NCBI RefSeq assembly: GCF_003945595.2
Contig: NW_024104314.1
Location: forward strand, 62,001-126,000
DNA from: Pipra filicauda
Taxonomy: Eukaryota; Chordata; Aves; Passeriformes; Pipridae
Length of the DNA stretch: 64,000 nucleotides
Direction: 5' to 3'
Shown here: in pieces, positions 48,395 through 60,480 of the stretch
How positions within the stretch are numbered: the first letter of the stretch is position 1
Layout of the letters: each line of letters begins with the position of its first letter
The notes under the pieces: model-generated
The model's database searches: none
Told to the model about the DNA's origin: nothing
What the model saw: only the letters and a program-made list of their open reading frames with translations
Made by a program: the position numbers and the translations under genes

Positions 48395-49325
48395 CTGAAC
48401 CAGAAATCTCCTGCTGGGTTCTGGCTCACCCTATCTCACACATTCCCCACTGACAGAGGAGAAGAAACTGAAAAATTTCAAGCTAATCTTTCTACACAAG
48501 GCCTATTCTCAACTTTTCTCCACGTTTTGCACAAAACTTGGCACAGTTCTTGCAGCAGAAGCTCCTTGACACGGCCTTGCACCACTCCCAGCTCCACACA
48601 CCCTGTACTCCCAGTCACAAAAGACTGGCACAACATGGAAATGCTTCTGATTAAAACCTCTGGGTTCTCCAAACTCTACTGACCGTGCTTCGGATCATAG
48701 CCAGTCATTTCTCCAAATTATTCCAGCTCCTGCCAGGAGGTTAGAGGCTGGGTATTTTCTTGGCCTTATCGCCTCTTGGGTCTGGTTTTGATCTTTATCT
48801 TCTATAGTAATATTTTAAAAATTAAAGAAATACAATAGCTTTTATCACGTTAATTTAAAAGTAAGACCTGCTTTTCAATTCCAGTTAAATAATTCATTTA
48901 AATCTTGCCAGAGATGTTGAAAAGCTAATATGTACAGATGAGAAGAAACCTTTCTAAAATTATGAATGGAAAACATCCAGTCTTTCCTGTTATGTTTATA
49001 GTTTTCCCCTTACAGCATAACATTAAAATTACCAGCTCTCATGTGGTATAATTTGGTTACATTCCCTAAAGACACATGAAAGTAGTCCCAAAGGAACTAT
49101 TTACTTCAGTGAGAATAGAAGGTGCTGAGTACATCATTCAGGAACATTTACTTTTTGGTTATTAGTGGGTGGGAATATTGGTTTATTGCCTAAATCTCCC
49201 CAGACCATCCTTCCGTACAAATGAAGTATGGAAGGAGCCAGGTGGGGTGGTCCAGCTCACATGCCACTCTTACATGGAGGTTTCATGTTTCTAGGTCTTG
49301 GGGTCCATCACCTTTGTATGCACAG

Positions 49326-49375
49326 AGGAGAGGAGTTGTGACAGCAAAATATGTCCTCCCCAAACTAGAGATGAG
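49326..49375 (+). other. Candidate exon (50 bp), possibly linked to 49952-50057
   Basis: Acceptor CCATCACCTTTGTATGCACAG ends at 49325 in a pyrimidine-leaning context, and donor GATGAG then gtgagagg follows 49375. Two frames are open. In one of them, ending ICPPQTRDE in phase 0, the reading frame would join correctly to the next strong candidate exon at 49952, whose open frame starts in phase 0. That compatibility is the only reason to list it; it has a one-in-three chance of being accidental. Confidence 0.12.
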
Positions 49376-49951
49376 GTGAGAGGACTTGAACAAATGGAGA
49401 ACATCCATGAGTGAAGAAAGACCAGAGCTCAGCTCTTCTGTCTCCGACAGCAGCAGGGAAACCACAGTGTTCCTCTCACTATTCCCAACCCGATGAGCAA
49501 AAACTTCCAAAAGCCTTCAGGAGTGGCCTAACCCTGCTGCCCTTGAGGCTAATGCCAGAACTAGGTACTTTTGCTTAAGGGCTCTGGAGAACCTGATCTG
49601 CTGCTGGAGAGCTGGTGGAGAGCTGCTTTGTGCATTCCCTGTCCACATCCCTGGCTGAGGAAGAGCTGGCCTGCACTGCTGCTGTACAGTGCTACCCTGC
49701 TTGGTTGAGGGCAACAATTTCAGATGCACAACAACAGGAAGAGTCCAGAATAAACACATTAAGTATCTTAAATTTGCAAGTAAGTGCACAAGCTATCAGG
49801 CACTGATGTAGCACAACAGATAAGTTCAGTGGTTAACTTTAAACATACAAATAATACCACTAAGTTCACTTTAACAACATTATGTTGCATGCTTAACATG
49901 AAGCTTATGCTTAAGTGCCTGACTGATTAATCCTCTCTCTGTGTACTTCAG

Positions 49952-50057
49952 TTCAAGTTTGTTTGGGGTCACTTGGTGCCATCTTACACACTTGGCAAGA
50001 GCACAGACAATAAAACAATACAAAGGAACCAGTTTTCGCACACTGGAAAGGTAGCAG
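49952..50057 (+). other. Candidate coding exon (106 bp) with excellent splice sites
   Basis: The acceptor is among the best in the window: a long pyrimidine tract (TCCTCTCTCTGTGTACTTCAG) ending at 49951. The donor, GTAGCAG then gtaagtgtcc at 50058, is consensus. Exactly one frame is open, 35 codons plus one base, beginning FKFVWGHLVPSYTLGK and continuing through an asparagine- and lysine-containing stretch to HTGKVA. The other two frames contain stops. I recognise no domain. Size is typical of a vertebrate internal exon. An alternative is a noncoding-RNA exon or pseudo-exon, since a 35-codon open frame among three has roughly even odds by chance. Confidence 0.25.
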
Positions 50058-52635
50058 GTAAGTGTCCTAGGAATTGTTTTCTCATTAAATATGACACTCC
50101 ATTTCTATCACTACATTAATGGACAGTTTATCACCTGAGAGGCTGAACATTCAGCTCTCAAGATACTACAGGGGTTCTGGATGCCACCTCAGTTCTGCCA
50201 GGGTATGGCCACAGTACCAGCCCTTAGTGGAGAGGCATAAGCAGTAAGTGTATTTCTGAAAATTTGTGTACACCCTTGCTACAGTTGTTAAACCAAATAG
50301 TCAGAGATAAAAGAGTCATTTTGTTTAGCTGGGTATTACACATTACACTTTCATGGTCTTCACGTTTTAATGGTGAATTTTGTCAGCTTCATAAATTGGT
50401 CCATCGTGAGTAGGCAGAAGACTTGTAGGAAGCAGCAGCTCTTTGGTATTGTCTTTGGGTTTCTGCTTTGAAACAGCTCTGCTACAACTCTATAGATTTG
50501 AAATGTGATGTGGTAGGGGAGTGTGGTGGGGGAAAAAAAGTGTGAGCAGATTTTTTTTATAGATTCACTCTGCTATAGTAGTCAAGGAATTAATTATCAG
50601 TGCAAACGTGGCTTTCAGTGGATTGCACTGCCTTGATAGGGAGAAGCTATTCCTAGTGATTCTTTCATTGTCTAACCTACACCACTTTCCCAGTAATTTT
50701 GCTTTAAGGTCTCTTCACATTTGTGACTGTAACAAGAATTGGTTTCTAACTAGTACCCCACTTTTCAAGCCACCACCACTATGGAATTTCCGCAAGTACC
50801 AGCCAGGATGGTTTTTGATTTGCTTTACCCATGCAAGGGACTACAAATCTTATGTACAGCCAGACATGAGTTCCCAGCTCCTGGCCTGATAAACACATGT
50901 CCCATGTCAAGGGATAAGTCCCAGCTCTGTCACCTGACTTGCTGCTATAGGTGAACTGACATAGATGAGCTGAGGATTCCTCGCTTTTCTGAAGAAACTG
51001 TGACCCATACAGTGATTCTCCTCTTGCTGCATGGAAACCCTTACCCAGAGCTCAGTATAAAGGCTCAACCGAATCCTTGTAGCTGTTTCTGAAGAGTCAG
51101 TTATGAAATCCAATAATTAGCTGCAGAAGCTAATGGCTGATATTCTGTTAAATAAAAAGAAAACAAAACATTTTAATCATCTGTGTTGCACGCTGCTCTA
51201 AATGTATATTCAAATAAAGGTGTATCTTACTGAACACATCCAATGCTGGGCCTTTCAGATTCAGCATAAATAATTAGACCTCCCTCTCTTTAGAAAAAAT
51301 ATCAGTAGGGAAAGCTTTAAAAATATTTTCTTATGAAATACAGTGCTATTTCTTTAAATAAAGGGTTTTGGTAGTTCTGTGAGGCAGTTAGCTTAGCACC
51401 ATTAATACAGAATACAGTCTATCAGCATTTAGTGAACTCTCCATGACCCTGGTGGAAAGTAACTCCTTTAGCTTATACTTATGAAAAATATTATTAAAAA
51501 ATGCTGTTGAAATGTAAGCATCATTTATAGTCAGTGTTAAACTGGAGTGCTATTGCCAGCTCCATCAACCATTTCACCAAAGATGGGGAGCACTCATTTT
51601 ATTTTCTCAGGGATGTAGAGGAACTCTGGGAGACGGAATTGGGAGCTTCCCAAAACACCTCGGTTGTCTCCTCTATGCGCACTCACGCATTTCTTTTCTA
51701 TTTGCTACCTCACCTTTCAGCAGAAATCATCTAAAATTGGCCTATTATGGTAAGTTTTTTAATTTACCTGTTTTGCAGCAGAACAACGAACGTGTGCTAT
51801 GCACATGAGTATGTCCTGATGTGCCAAGACACGGCCTTTGAAGGTCACGGCTCCTCCCTTGGAGCAGGGCATCTTGGTCAGGAAGGATCTGGGAGAGGAA
51901 GTCCAGGGCTGTGTCTCCTCTTCCTGCTTTGTGTAGGAGGAAATTTTAATACTTCTCTGCCAACAAAAGACAGTAAATGATTTCTTTTTGTCATTCAGAC
52001 CACAGACCTTTGGCTCTCTGAACTCACATTGGCAACACTATCCATGGGATTATGTCTGCATGTAATGTCCACCACGTAGTACACGAGGTCATATAAGAAT
52101 ATAATCCCTTTGAAGAAGCAATTTGAGGTGATTTTTTGCCATGCTGTGCAGCTATCCAGGTGCAGATCCACAGCACTACATGTGCCCAACTAAGATGCCT
52201 GCATTAGGATATTTGTTACCTTGTGCTCCTTGTAGAGCCAATGGCTGGACAGAAACCCAGAGAGGACAACTACATTTCCCCAGGGTATCCCTGCGAGTAC
52301 CTATCTCTCCCAGTTGAATATATAAGGGAGTTTCTATGCCTAATTTAGGCTCCTAATTTAGACATTTCATTTAATCCAGGCCTTAGTCCAAGCTTTGGCA
52401 GCTGTGAACTGAACTCAAGAAGCTCTCACAAGGCTCCTTGTTTGTGTAACATTCAGGAAATACATCTGGCGACAGGGGCTGAGCCCTCAGCCCACAGCAG
52501 TGGCACTCAGCGTGGACCGAGCACACAAGGATTGTCTGAACCCTCTGTGTCAGAAAAAGGGGTTTTCCACATTTGGAAGAGGGCCGCCACTAGAAGCTGA
52601 ACCTGGCCAGACCAGTTAGCAGCATTTTCACGACA
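50058..52635. other. Noncoding stretch with one microexon-like interval
   Basis: No gene recognised. At 51721-51749 a 29-bp interval lies between a superb acceptor (TATTTGCTACCTCACCTTTCAG) and a good donor (TTATG then gtaagttt). It is too short to judge as coding. Frames at 50608-50889 and 51534-51980 lack other support. Confidence 0.5.
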
Positions 52636-52639
52636 AACA

Positions 52640-52990
52640 AAGCAGTGCATTTCTTGGGCCACTGGCTGATTATAATAGCTATGAAATTACCCAATTTACT
52701 TCACCACGTCAATAAAATTTATACGAAAATACCACCAGAATCTTGGCTAGCATATGGATAACTGTACGAAAGTAACCCAAGCCAATGTGACAACCATTTA
52801 AGAGGACTAACCTCTGTCATACGGTTTTCATTTTATGTGCATGCTATACAAACACAACCGCCACAAATATGCATTACAGGCTGCCTGGGACTCACTACTG
52901 AGGTGAATTAGCACTGTAGTCTGACCTGTTGAAAAGCTTAACCTTTGACCTGCCAGGCAATGGCGGTTGCAATTTGCAAGCCATTCTTGT
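52640..52990. promoter_or_regulatory. Candidate enhancer with a DR1 nuclear receptor site
   Basis: TAACCTTTGACCT at 52939-52951 is, on the minus strand, AGGTCA-A-AGGTTA. That is a direct repeat with 1-bp spacing, differing at one base from the HNF4/COUP-TF/RXR-type DR1 consensus. TGGCGGTTGCAATTTGCAAG follows directly, with C/EBP- and octamer-like cores, and TATGCATTACAG lies upstream near 52869. Sequence between has scattered CpGs and TAAT cores unlike flanking DNA. Receptor binding is inference from motif shape. Confidence 0.35.
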
Positions 52991-54984
52991 GTTGAGTGGC
53001 TGAAAACATACTTATTTACTTGTGTAAAGCCATAAATGAAATGGGTTGGGTGAGCTCAGCCTACTTCCCAGTCCACAGACCATGTCGCAAAATACTACCA
53101 CATGTTCAGCAAGTAATTCAGCATGTGAGGACTGAATGCTACTACATTGTGACCCAAATTCACTCTTCAGAGAAAGCAGAGCTTCTTCTAATCTGGAGTG
53201 AAAAGAAGAGAATTCAGAGTGACTTCCTTTCTAAGTAACTTCCTACCATGCTTCCAAGAAACAGAAATTCAAAGAAATAGTTTGAAAATCAGTCATTTAC
53301 CCTCATGAAAAATATGCATAAGCTTACAGCTTGAGAACTGAACTCCTCTGTATAACCTCACTGGTGGAGTTGTCATTAGTAGTGCATTTCCTCTTGTTGC
53401 CCACTGACGAGTGTCAGTTTTGTAGGGCAAAGCATTAATTCCCTCACTTTTCCATCTCATCTGCAAAGGCTGACAGTGGTGCAGAGACAGAGTTGGGAGG
53501 TGGACAGAAACGTCATTTCCTACTCACGGGTTTTGCAAGGTTTATCACTTATCAGTTTTCTGAAAGATGCATCGTTTTGGGATGTGAAGCTCTCCCATGC
53601 TAGACCTGCTCTTGCCTATCAAATGAAGCCAAATCAGAAGATAACCCAGGTTTAGCAAAGTGGATGTTTTGTAATGGAGATAGCTGGATAATAACTATTT
53701 CTAGATCAAAGTCAGTGACTAGGCGTTGCTCTTGGCTTGTTGGCTTTTCTGTCTGACTGTATAACCACAGGTAGGCTTGAGTTGCAAAATTCAGATCAGA
53801 ATGCAAACTCCATAATTTGGGAAGTGTTTAGTTGCAGGGACCTGGAATGGTTCACAGAGAAGTGAGGTAGGAATCAGGATGCTCAGAACCAGGTCTGCAT
53901 ACGAATTATGGCCAGCCTGACTACATGTTGCAGTGCTGGTCCATCTTCGATCCCAGGGTACATGAAATTGCATCCCAGAGGAGTTTTCTGATCAGCCTAA
54001 AGCTGCATTTTGGGATTTATTCCCCCTCTTTTCCCTGTACTTACACCTACAAGCTTGCACAAACAAAAATACCCTATCACAACATGCTTTCATTAAAGCA
54101 AATACTTCTGATGTTTGCTTTCTATTTTGTTCTTGCCTGATTATTCCCTGACCTTTCATGTCCTACAACAATAAAAGAGGTAAAAAAAGAGAAAGCTTTA
54201 CAATATACATTTGCAGTGCTTCAGTACAGACATAGACAAAAAGGTTTATTTTTCTTTTACTTCAGGAGCTTTACATTATCCAGAAAAAGCTCAAAAGCCC
54301 TAGATGAGCCAGGAAGGGTTGAGGAGGGATGGGAGGGAACAGCACACTATATATATTGCTGCTCTTCACTGCTGTCATATACATACCATAGGCAGCTGTA
54401 GCTCTACAAGTTTTAGGTTAAAATGGAACACAAACCCTGGGATCTATCAAAGAAAATGAAAAGATGACACAGCAGGCAACAGGGACAGAAGAGGATGGAG
54501 CAGAACATGGATGTACAGGCTTGGTTTACTACAGCTGTAGGCACACTGAAGCATTCACAGCCCACGCTGGTACTGAGACCCTGCTGTTGTTTACTTTTCT
54601 GAATTGGTGTAAACAACAATAGTAGTACAAAAATAATAACAGCAAAAATAAAAATAGCACCATCATTCCAGCCTGTGTGACAACCTCCTTTCTGGATATT
54701 GTTGAGAGGAACAAGACCTGTTTAGAATAAATTTTAGTGAAAAACCTTGGGTCTAAAATTGCGGTTTGGAGAAAAACTAATCTTGGGCGGAATCCATGTC
54801 ACATTCTTCCCCCATATTTGTAAGTTGGTTTCCGTGGTGCATATCAGCATTTGAAACAATATTATGTTAATGGTAGGGTCATATTTGTTCATTATGAAGA
54901 AGGAAGTAGATTTCCTTCAAAGAGGGGAACCAGTATTTCCCACTAGTTGAGAGCCTGCTACGATAGCTCTGCAGTCATAGCCTG
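52991..54984. other. Noncoding stretch
   Basis: No gene recognised. Frames at 52996-53238 and 53925-54140 are short and unsupported. Poly(A)- or T-rich patches only. Confidence 0.5.
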
Positions 54985-55210
54985 GCAATAATTACACCTT
55001 GGGTTTTGCGGTCATTTTGGATTGGTGTGAACATGATAAATGACACGTTTTAATTTGAACTATTGCTCAGCAGGCCTGTTCAGGTAGGCAATAATTCACT
55101 CGAGCAGGCAATAAACCTGAACAGGTAATAGCCCACACTTTGAAGTATGCCAGCAAACTCTTTAGCAACAAAATAAATATGTACATGAACTTCCGCCATA
55201 AATTGTCTTT
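54985..55210. promoter_or_regulatory. Candidate element with interleaved inverted and direct repeats
   Basis: CCTGTTCAGGT at 55075-55085 and its exact reverse complement ACCTGAACAGG at 55115-55125 form an 11-bp perfect inverted repeat with a 29-nt centre. Inside and between the arms the 9-mer AGGCAATAA occurs at 55086-55094 and again at 55106-55114, exactly 20 bp apart. CAGGTA at both arms is an E-box of the ZEB/Snail type. Flanking sequence has TAAT-type cores (CAATAATTAC near 54985, ATAATTCACTCG near 55091). The roughly two-helical-turn repeat spacing suits cooperative protein binding. Function is inferred. Confidence 0.35.
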
Positions 55211-58200
55211 GGTGAGGCAGAGCTAGTAAGAGTTTCAGAGCTGGCTTTTCAGGTACTCATGAGGAGCAGAATGAGTCAGTGGGCAGATCCTACTACTGCA
55301 TTAATTCTTTGAAGCTGGACTAACAAACTGGTCCAATATCCACTGAAGGCAGTAGGAGCCTCCTGTTCCATGAAGGCAGGGTGACTGAGCTGGTAGGGCA
55401 CTTCAGTCCTTTTACTAATGTAAGTAAATTTCCTTCCCATGAACCACAGATTCATAAATGAGCTTATTCCTATGCGGCTGAGCAAAGTGCTGAAATGCAG
55501 CATCCATGTGCAGAGTAGCTTTGCTACAGCTTGGAAGAGATACAGCAGGGTCCAAGCAGCTCTGATCCTCAATGCTGAGGAAAGCTTCTGGCAAATCCAT
55601 GTTTGCCCAGCACTTTTCTTCACAGCATTCCTTTAACTGCTTTTAGACAAGGTTGTTTGTCAGACATCACATTACTTTTATACTACAAATACAACATTTT
55701 CAACCTTTGGGCAAACACATGCACTGCTTTAGTTACTTAAAATAACATATTTTGAGCAAATTCCTCCAGACTTGCTGGTAACATGTTTCCATCACTGTGG
55801 GATGCTGCTGTAAAGAAAAGGAGAGGTGCCTTGGTTATCTTTTCTTTTGGCTGCCAGTTGGCCTTACTTTTATTATGGGTCCCAACCTGTAGTGTTATCA
55901 CTGATTACTCTAATGCACGTTAACTTTTGATAGGAGGGGAAAATAACTCAGAGTAATATGACTCAAGTCGACTTCTTTAAGGTTGGTGTACGTGAAACTC
56001 TTTTGCCTTCTGCTTTATAATAAACAAGGGAAAGAATTCAAAGTCAGAAGAAAAAATCAGCAACAGATTGAATGGAAAGAGACAGTTTATCATCAGCTGA
56101 TGACAGCTGTGAGTCCAGATTGTTCTGCTGCCCAACCATGCTTTCCCACCAGAGACCCAGAGCAAGGCTATTTTGAGACACTTCAGTCCCTGAGACAGTG
56201 CCTGGTGCAGGATGATCCCCCACCTGTTTACAGAAAAGTCTCCACCAAATCATCCTGGAGGACAGGGTAGGATGTGCCACCAGCCTCTGGCTGTTGGTAA
56301 GAACCTTTCTGTGGCCATTCACCACTCAGGGTATAACTTTGTTTCCTAAGTGGGGATCATTTACCTTTAGAAACACACAGAAAATTAATTTCTGGGCTGG
56401 GCTTTGAATCCAGATTTACATTCTTTTCTTGCTTGAATTGCCTAGTTCTGTCATTCTGGTTTGATCCATCCCAGGAACAAGATCCAGCAGCTTCCTTCAG
56501 ATGCAAACCTGAACCTGAAAGCCTCCCTTCTCCCTTCCCACACCATCTGGGAGATGGGATTTTCCATCTTTTGTTAAAATAGTTACTTACAAAAGGAGGA
56601 AAGGGTTGAGGGCAGTTCACCACGTTTATTTCACTTGGTATGTGTTTGCCTTTGCTTTAACACAAGCTGTTTTCATGCCAAATGACAGTTCTATTTGTTC
56701 CCCCACCCCCATTTTTTTGTGTAGCTTATGTAGAACATCTGGTTTTAAAAGTGTCGCAATTTCTAAACATATTCTAATGCTCTTGGGATCAGAATATCAA
56801 CAACTGTCTATTGCGGTAAACCGCACGTCTGGAAAACATTCCTGCAAACTGAGTTCTTAAATAAACATAAAGCATCTATAACACATAATGCAAAGCAACA
56901 TTCACTCGTAAACTCAATATTTAGACCAGATGAGGTGCAAAATATGTTTTTTTCTGGGCTGGGACATCGTGATTTACAATAACACTGACGGGTTTTTCGT
57001 TGTATACAAGAGAGGGCAGAGGTGTGGCACGCAGATCGGAGCCTTCCCTCAAGTGCTTGTTCTGAATTTAGCTCCTACCTCGTGAGATCTTCTTGCTCCA
57101 GTTGGAGATGGGAGACCAGGAGTATGTCCTCTGAAAAATTCCTACTGTTATTAGAAAGTGGAAATTTAAAAAGAAACTGTAAATCACCGACGGATTAGAC
57201 ATGCCTGTATCTGATAACCCTGACCCCCTTGTGTAATATCTGCATCCGTGCTAATTATCTGCATACATGTGTCTGAAATCCAGAGGCAATTCAGAGACAG
57301 CGCAAAGATTAAACAAACTGAATAGTACAGTGAAAAGAAAATGGCAGTAAATTGGTCTGAGTGGGAAGATTTTGTTATTTTCAATTATTATTACTATTAT
57401 TTATAGGGTGTGGAAAGCAGAACCATAAGCAACTTTACATGCAGTCATACTTTAAAAAAAAACTATTTCACTTTGAAAATTCCCTCCACACTAATTTCAG
57501 AAACAAATAATCGCTTCAAATCACTTTTTAGGAGTTTTGATGAAGTTAGTTGACTGAAAGTGGAAAAGCTGAAAACTCATTAAACTACTGCTAAATGCTA
57601 TGAATATATTTTGATTATTCTTCCAGATTGCTGTTTCTTAAAAACATTACCTTCTTCCTCCTAACAAGAGCACCAAATACCTTCTCCCAATTAATTCTTT
57701 AAGCACTTCTACTCTAAATTTAATGCAAAGATACTTTATAAAGAGAAAAGATGAATACATACACTTAGGCTGATGCAATTACATTTGAAGGTTACAGAGA
57801 AGTCCAGTGAATCCACCTCCTGCAGCATCTCAAAGTTAAGGTTTATCAAGTCAAAACTGAAAAATTAAGTCAAGCCTTATCATTTCATTTCCTAATATTA
57901 AAAAGGGTTGGATCTTTTTTTTTTGATGATTAACATCTGGAGTTATGCAAAGTAAGATAAGAGTATTAGAACATCTCACTTCCTTGTATGAAGATCATCT
58001 CTTCTCTTCAACAGTATGGAAATGAGGGCCTCCACCCAAATATCCCATTAAGCAGCTGAAGACATTTTGGCCCAAAACCTGCAGATATCAGGATGGAAGC
58101 ACCTCCCTTGTGTGTTCACCATTGGAAATACGCAGCTGGATCTAAATGGTTACTGGGGAACAGATCATGCTTGCTTTGAAGACTGAAGGTTTGAGGTTGG

Positions 58201-58305
58201 TGGAATTTTAGGTCTCACAAGAACAAATGCTTAGGTTCTATTCCTCTCCCCCCGTTCTTCCATGATAAATTCAAAGTTTTGCATTGCTTGTGTGGGTTAC
58301 TGGGT
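55211..58305. other. Noncoding stretch
   Basis: No gene recognised. Overlapping minus-strand frames at 55276-55623 and 56044-56325 lack domains. The section at 57400-57960 is strongly AT-rich. A small CpG patch occurs near 56980-57040. Confidence 0.5.
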
Positions 58306-58309
58306 TGAC

Positions 58310-58660
58310 CTGGTGCTACTGAAGCTCATTCTCCTCTGAAGCTCAAACAATCGGTCTCTAAAAGGCCGAGGCACTTTCAGCTTACTGGAAGTGAGTAAAA
58401 TTTTAACGAATCAAACGGAGTGAAAAAAGGCTCAGCGTTCAGCTGAACATGCACCGAGCCTGAAACAACCGTGCTGTAACACAAAGCAGATTTGTGCCAA
58501 CCTGCAGGGACTTCCCAGTCATAGAACTCCCTTGGGATTTACCAGTGTAGCGTGGCTGGGGACATCCAAGCAGCTCAGCTTCTTCCTCCCGCGAGTGACG
58601 CTGGAGGAGCGGCGCCCTGAGCATTGACAATTATCTGGCCGGTGTCATTCCAACAAAACA
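58310..58660. promoter_or_regulatory. CpG-clustered candidate element with perfect palindrome
   Basis: I count around 15 CpGs in about 320 bp, including TCCCGCGAGTGACGC and GGAGCGGCGCCC, against a depleted background. GTTCAGCTGAAC at 58437-58448 is a perfect 12-bp palindrome containing the E-box CAGCTG. A GACAATTATCTGG block near 58624 adds a homeodomain-type core. The minus-strand frame at 58439-58630 is GC-driven and unsupported. An orphan CpG-rich enhancer or small promoter is plausible. Confidence 0.3.
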
Positions 58661-59266
58661 ACTGCTTTTTGCCAAGTCTAATCACTCTACTATGCACCTC
58701 ACCTTCTTGAATGAGAGGTCCTCATTCAAGCATGTAGTTTATTCAAAAACACATGCTGCATTCATTATAGCTGAATATTAACAAACACCTTGAATTCTTG
58801 GAGCATTATTAGTATCAGGTCTCTTGGCTGCTGCTAGGACAGAATGCCTTATGGGAAGCTTGATGCCTGGCCAGGACTCAGATTACAAAGCATTCACATC
58901 TTTCTTTCAATATATTGAAGAAGTCACTCAACCTTACATGTCATCAAAGTACTTCCTAAACATATGTGTTTTCCCAAAACGTTTGCATTGGGATTGCAAA
59001 GATTCTGGAAAACTCTGACTTTCCTTTTCCAGAAGCTGGAAAACAGGGATTATTCTACTGAAAGTTTTAACAGTTATTGTTTCAAAATATTTTTTTTTCT
59101 TAGGCTTTTAGCAGTTTTGATGAAATCCTGTAAGAAAACATAAAGGGCAAGCTCATACAAGGACAGATCAGAGCTTAGATTGTGTTGTGTCCTTGTGACC
59201 GTGGCAAGTTTTAGTGTATTGCAACCAACTCAGAATTAGCAGCATTTTCCAGGACTCTGAACTTAC

Positions 59267-59346
59267 CCATAGGACAGTTTGCATGACCTTCGTCACTTGA
59301 ATACTTGAAAACTTCGCAAATTGTTGTGTCTTGACATATAACTTTC
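59267..59346 (-). other. Candidate minus-strand coding exon (80 bp), cysteine-containing
   Basis: On the minus strand the acceptor is outstanding: a T11 tract then GTTCCACAG immediately before base 59346. The donor CTATGG then gtaagttcag follows base 59267. The 80 bp contain a frame open for 26 codons with one leftover base at each end. Its peptide begins KVICQDTTICEVFKYSSD and ends GHANCPM, giving cysteines spaced C-x5-C-x12-C, which suggests an extracellular or secreted protein. I cannot name a family, and no flanking exon in matching phase was found nearby. A chance open frame of this size is not rare, so the splice sites carry most of the weight. Confidence 0.25.
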
Positions 59347-59497
59347 CTGTGGAACAAAAAAAAAAAGTTTTTCATATTTATAAAGGCTGTCAAACAGTCA
59401 TAAGGGGTAAATAAAGTCACAGAGGAAGTCTGAAGTTTTATGATAGCGGAAGGTGGACCACTCAAGTACCAGTTCAGCATCCTGCCTCTGAGACTGC

Positions 59498-59533
59498 TCT
59501 ACACATAAATAAATAGGTTGTTCTACACATAAA
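59498..59533 (+). repeat. 12-bp direct repeat, 24-bp period
   Basis: TCTACACATAAA occurs at 59498-59509 and 59522-59533, each followed by A/T-rich sequence with TAAATA or AATAAA. It is probably a small tandem duplication. Confidence 0.6.
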
Positions 59534-60437
59534 ATAAAACCTCATCTTACTGAGAGAATCAGGAAGACAATATCACACTTCTACAAAGTATTATGTCTTT
59601 GGCATCATGTATCGAGTAAGATACAGAAATAAATGTTTCTGTTATTACTCATAAGATACAAAATTTATTATTTATTCTAAAGGGTCATAGACATACATAT
59701 CTCACACCACCTGGGACCAGGGTTCTCCCCAGTTTCTCTTCCATCCTGTTGCAACTCATTCCACTGACCTCAAGAACTATCTTGTGCCCTTTGCAAAGAT
59801 GCCCAGTGATCCCTCTGGGGTAGCTGTAACCCTCTGAAATAATGATGGAGAACACTCAAATGAGACAACTCTTGTGTGTCCCTAGAGCAAGGAGACAGCA
59901 TTTTTGGAGAGTCCAGATGTTCACTGTCATGTAAATTCTGCAGGCAAAAGTCTCTTAACCAATTTCCCGGCGTCACTCCAGAGTTTGCATTGATGCAAAG
60001 GGAGTCATTTCACCAACTACAACACATAAAACTGGCAAGGATTTACAAAAATAAAACTGACAAACAGTCCAACTCTGCTATTTAGCTGAAACGAGATATA
60101 AGTGAGCAGAAGAGATGCTCCTTTAAAGAAACCAACACATGGATTTTGGATAGGATCAGGCACAAATGTCCTTCTGCTTTTATAAATATTGACAAAAGGA
60201 AACAGGAAGATAGGTCTGTCCATAAAGAGGAGGTCTATTAACCATAATGCTGCTCTATTCCACTGATAGTTTTATCTTTGTATTAAAACAAAAAGGGTAA
60301 GGCTAGATATTGCTTTTTTTACACTGATAGTTCCAAACCTCATAAAATACTAGTATCTGTATTGGCTATAAAAATTAACAGCTCCAGATCCTTCAGTGTT
60401 GTGGTCTTCAATTTTATTTTATCACCAGTTTCTCAGC

Positions 60438-60480
60438 TGTCTGTGTGTGTACGTGTGGGTGTGCACACATGCACACATGT
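60438..60480 (+). repeat. TG/CA-rich simple region
   Basis: GTGTGTGTACGTGTGGGTGTG followed by CACACATGCACACATG: purine-pyrimidine alternation that can favour Z-DNA and that also folds on itself as an inverted repeat. Confidence 0.75.

Larger units (their letters stand above)
46561..49320. other. Noncoding stretch
   Basis: No gene recognised. G-runs occur at 48118-48127. A palindrome at 47864-47883 and a candidate minus-strand exon at 48356-48394 are listed separately. The AT-rich part at 48780-49080 shows nothing specific. Confidence 0.5.
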
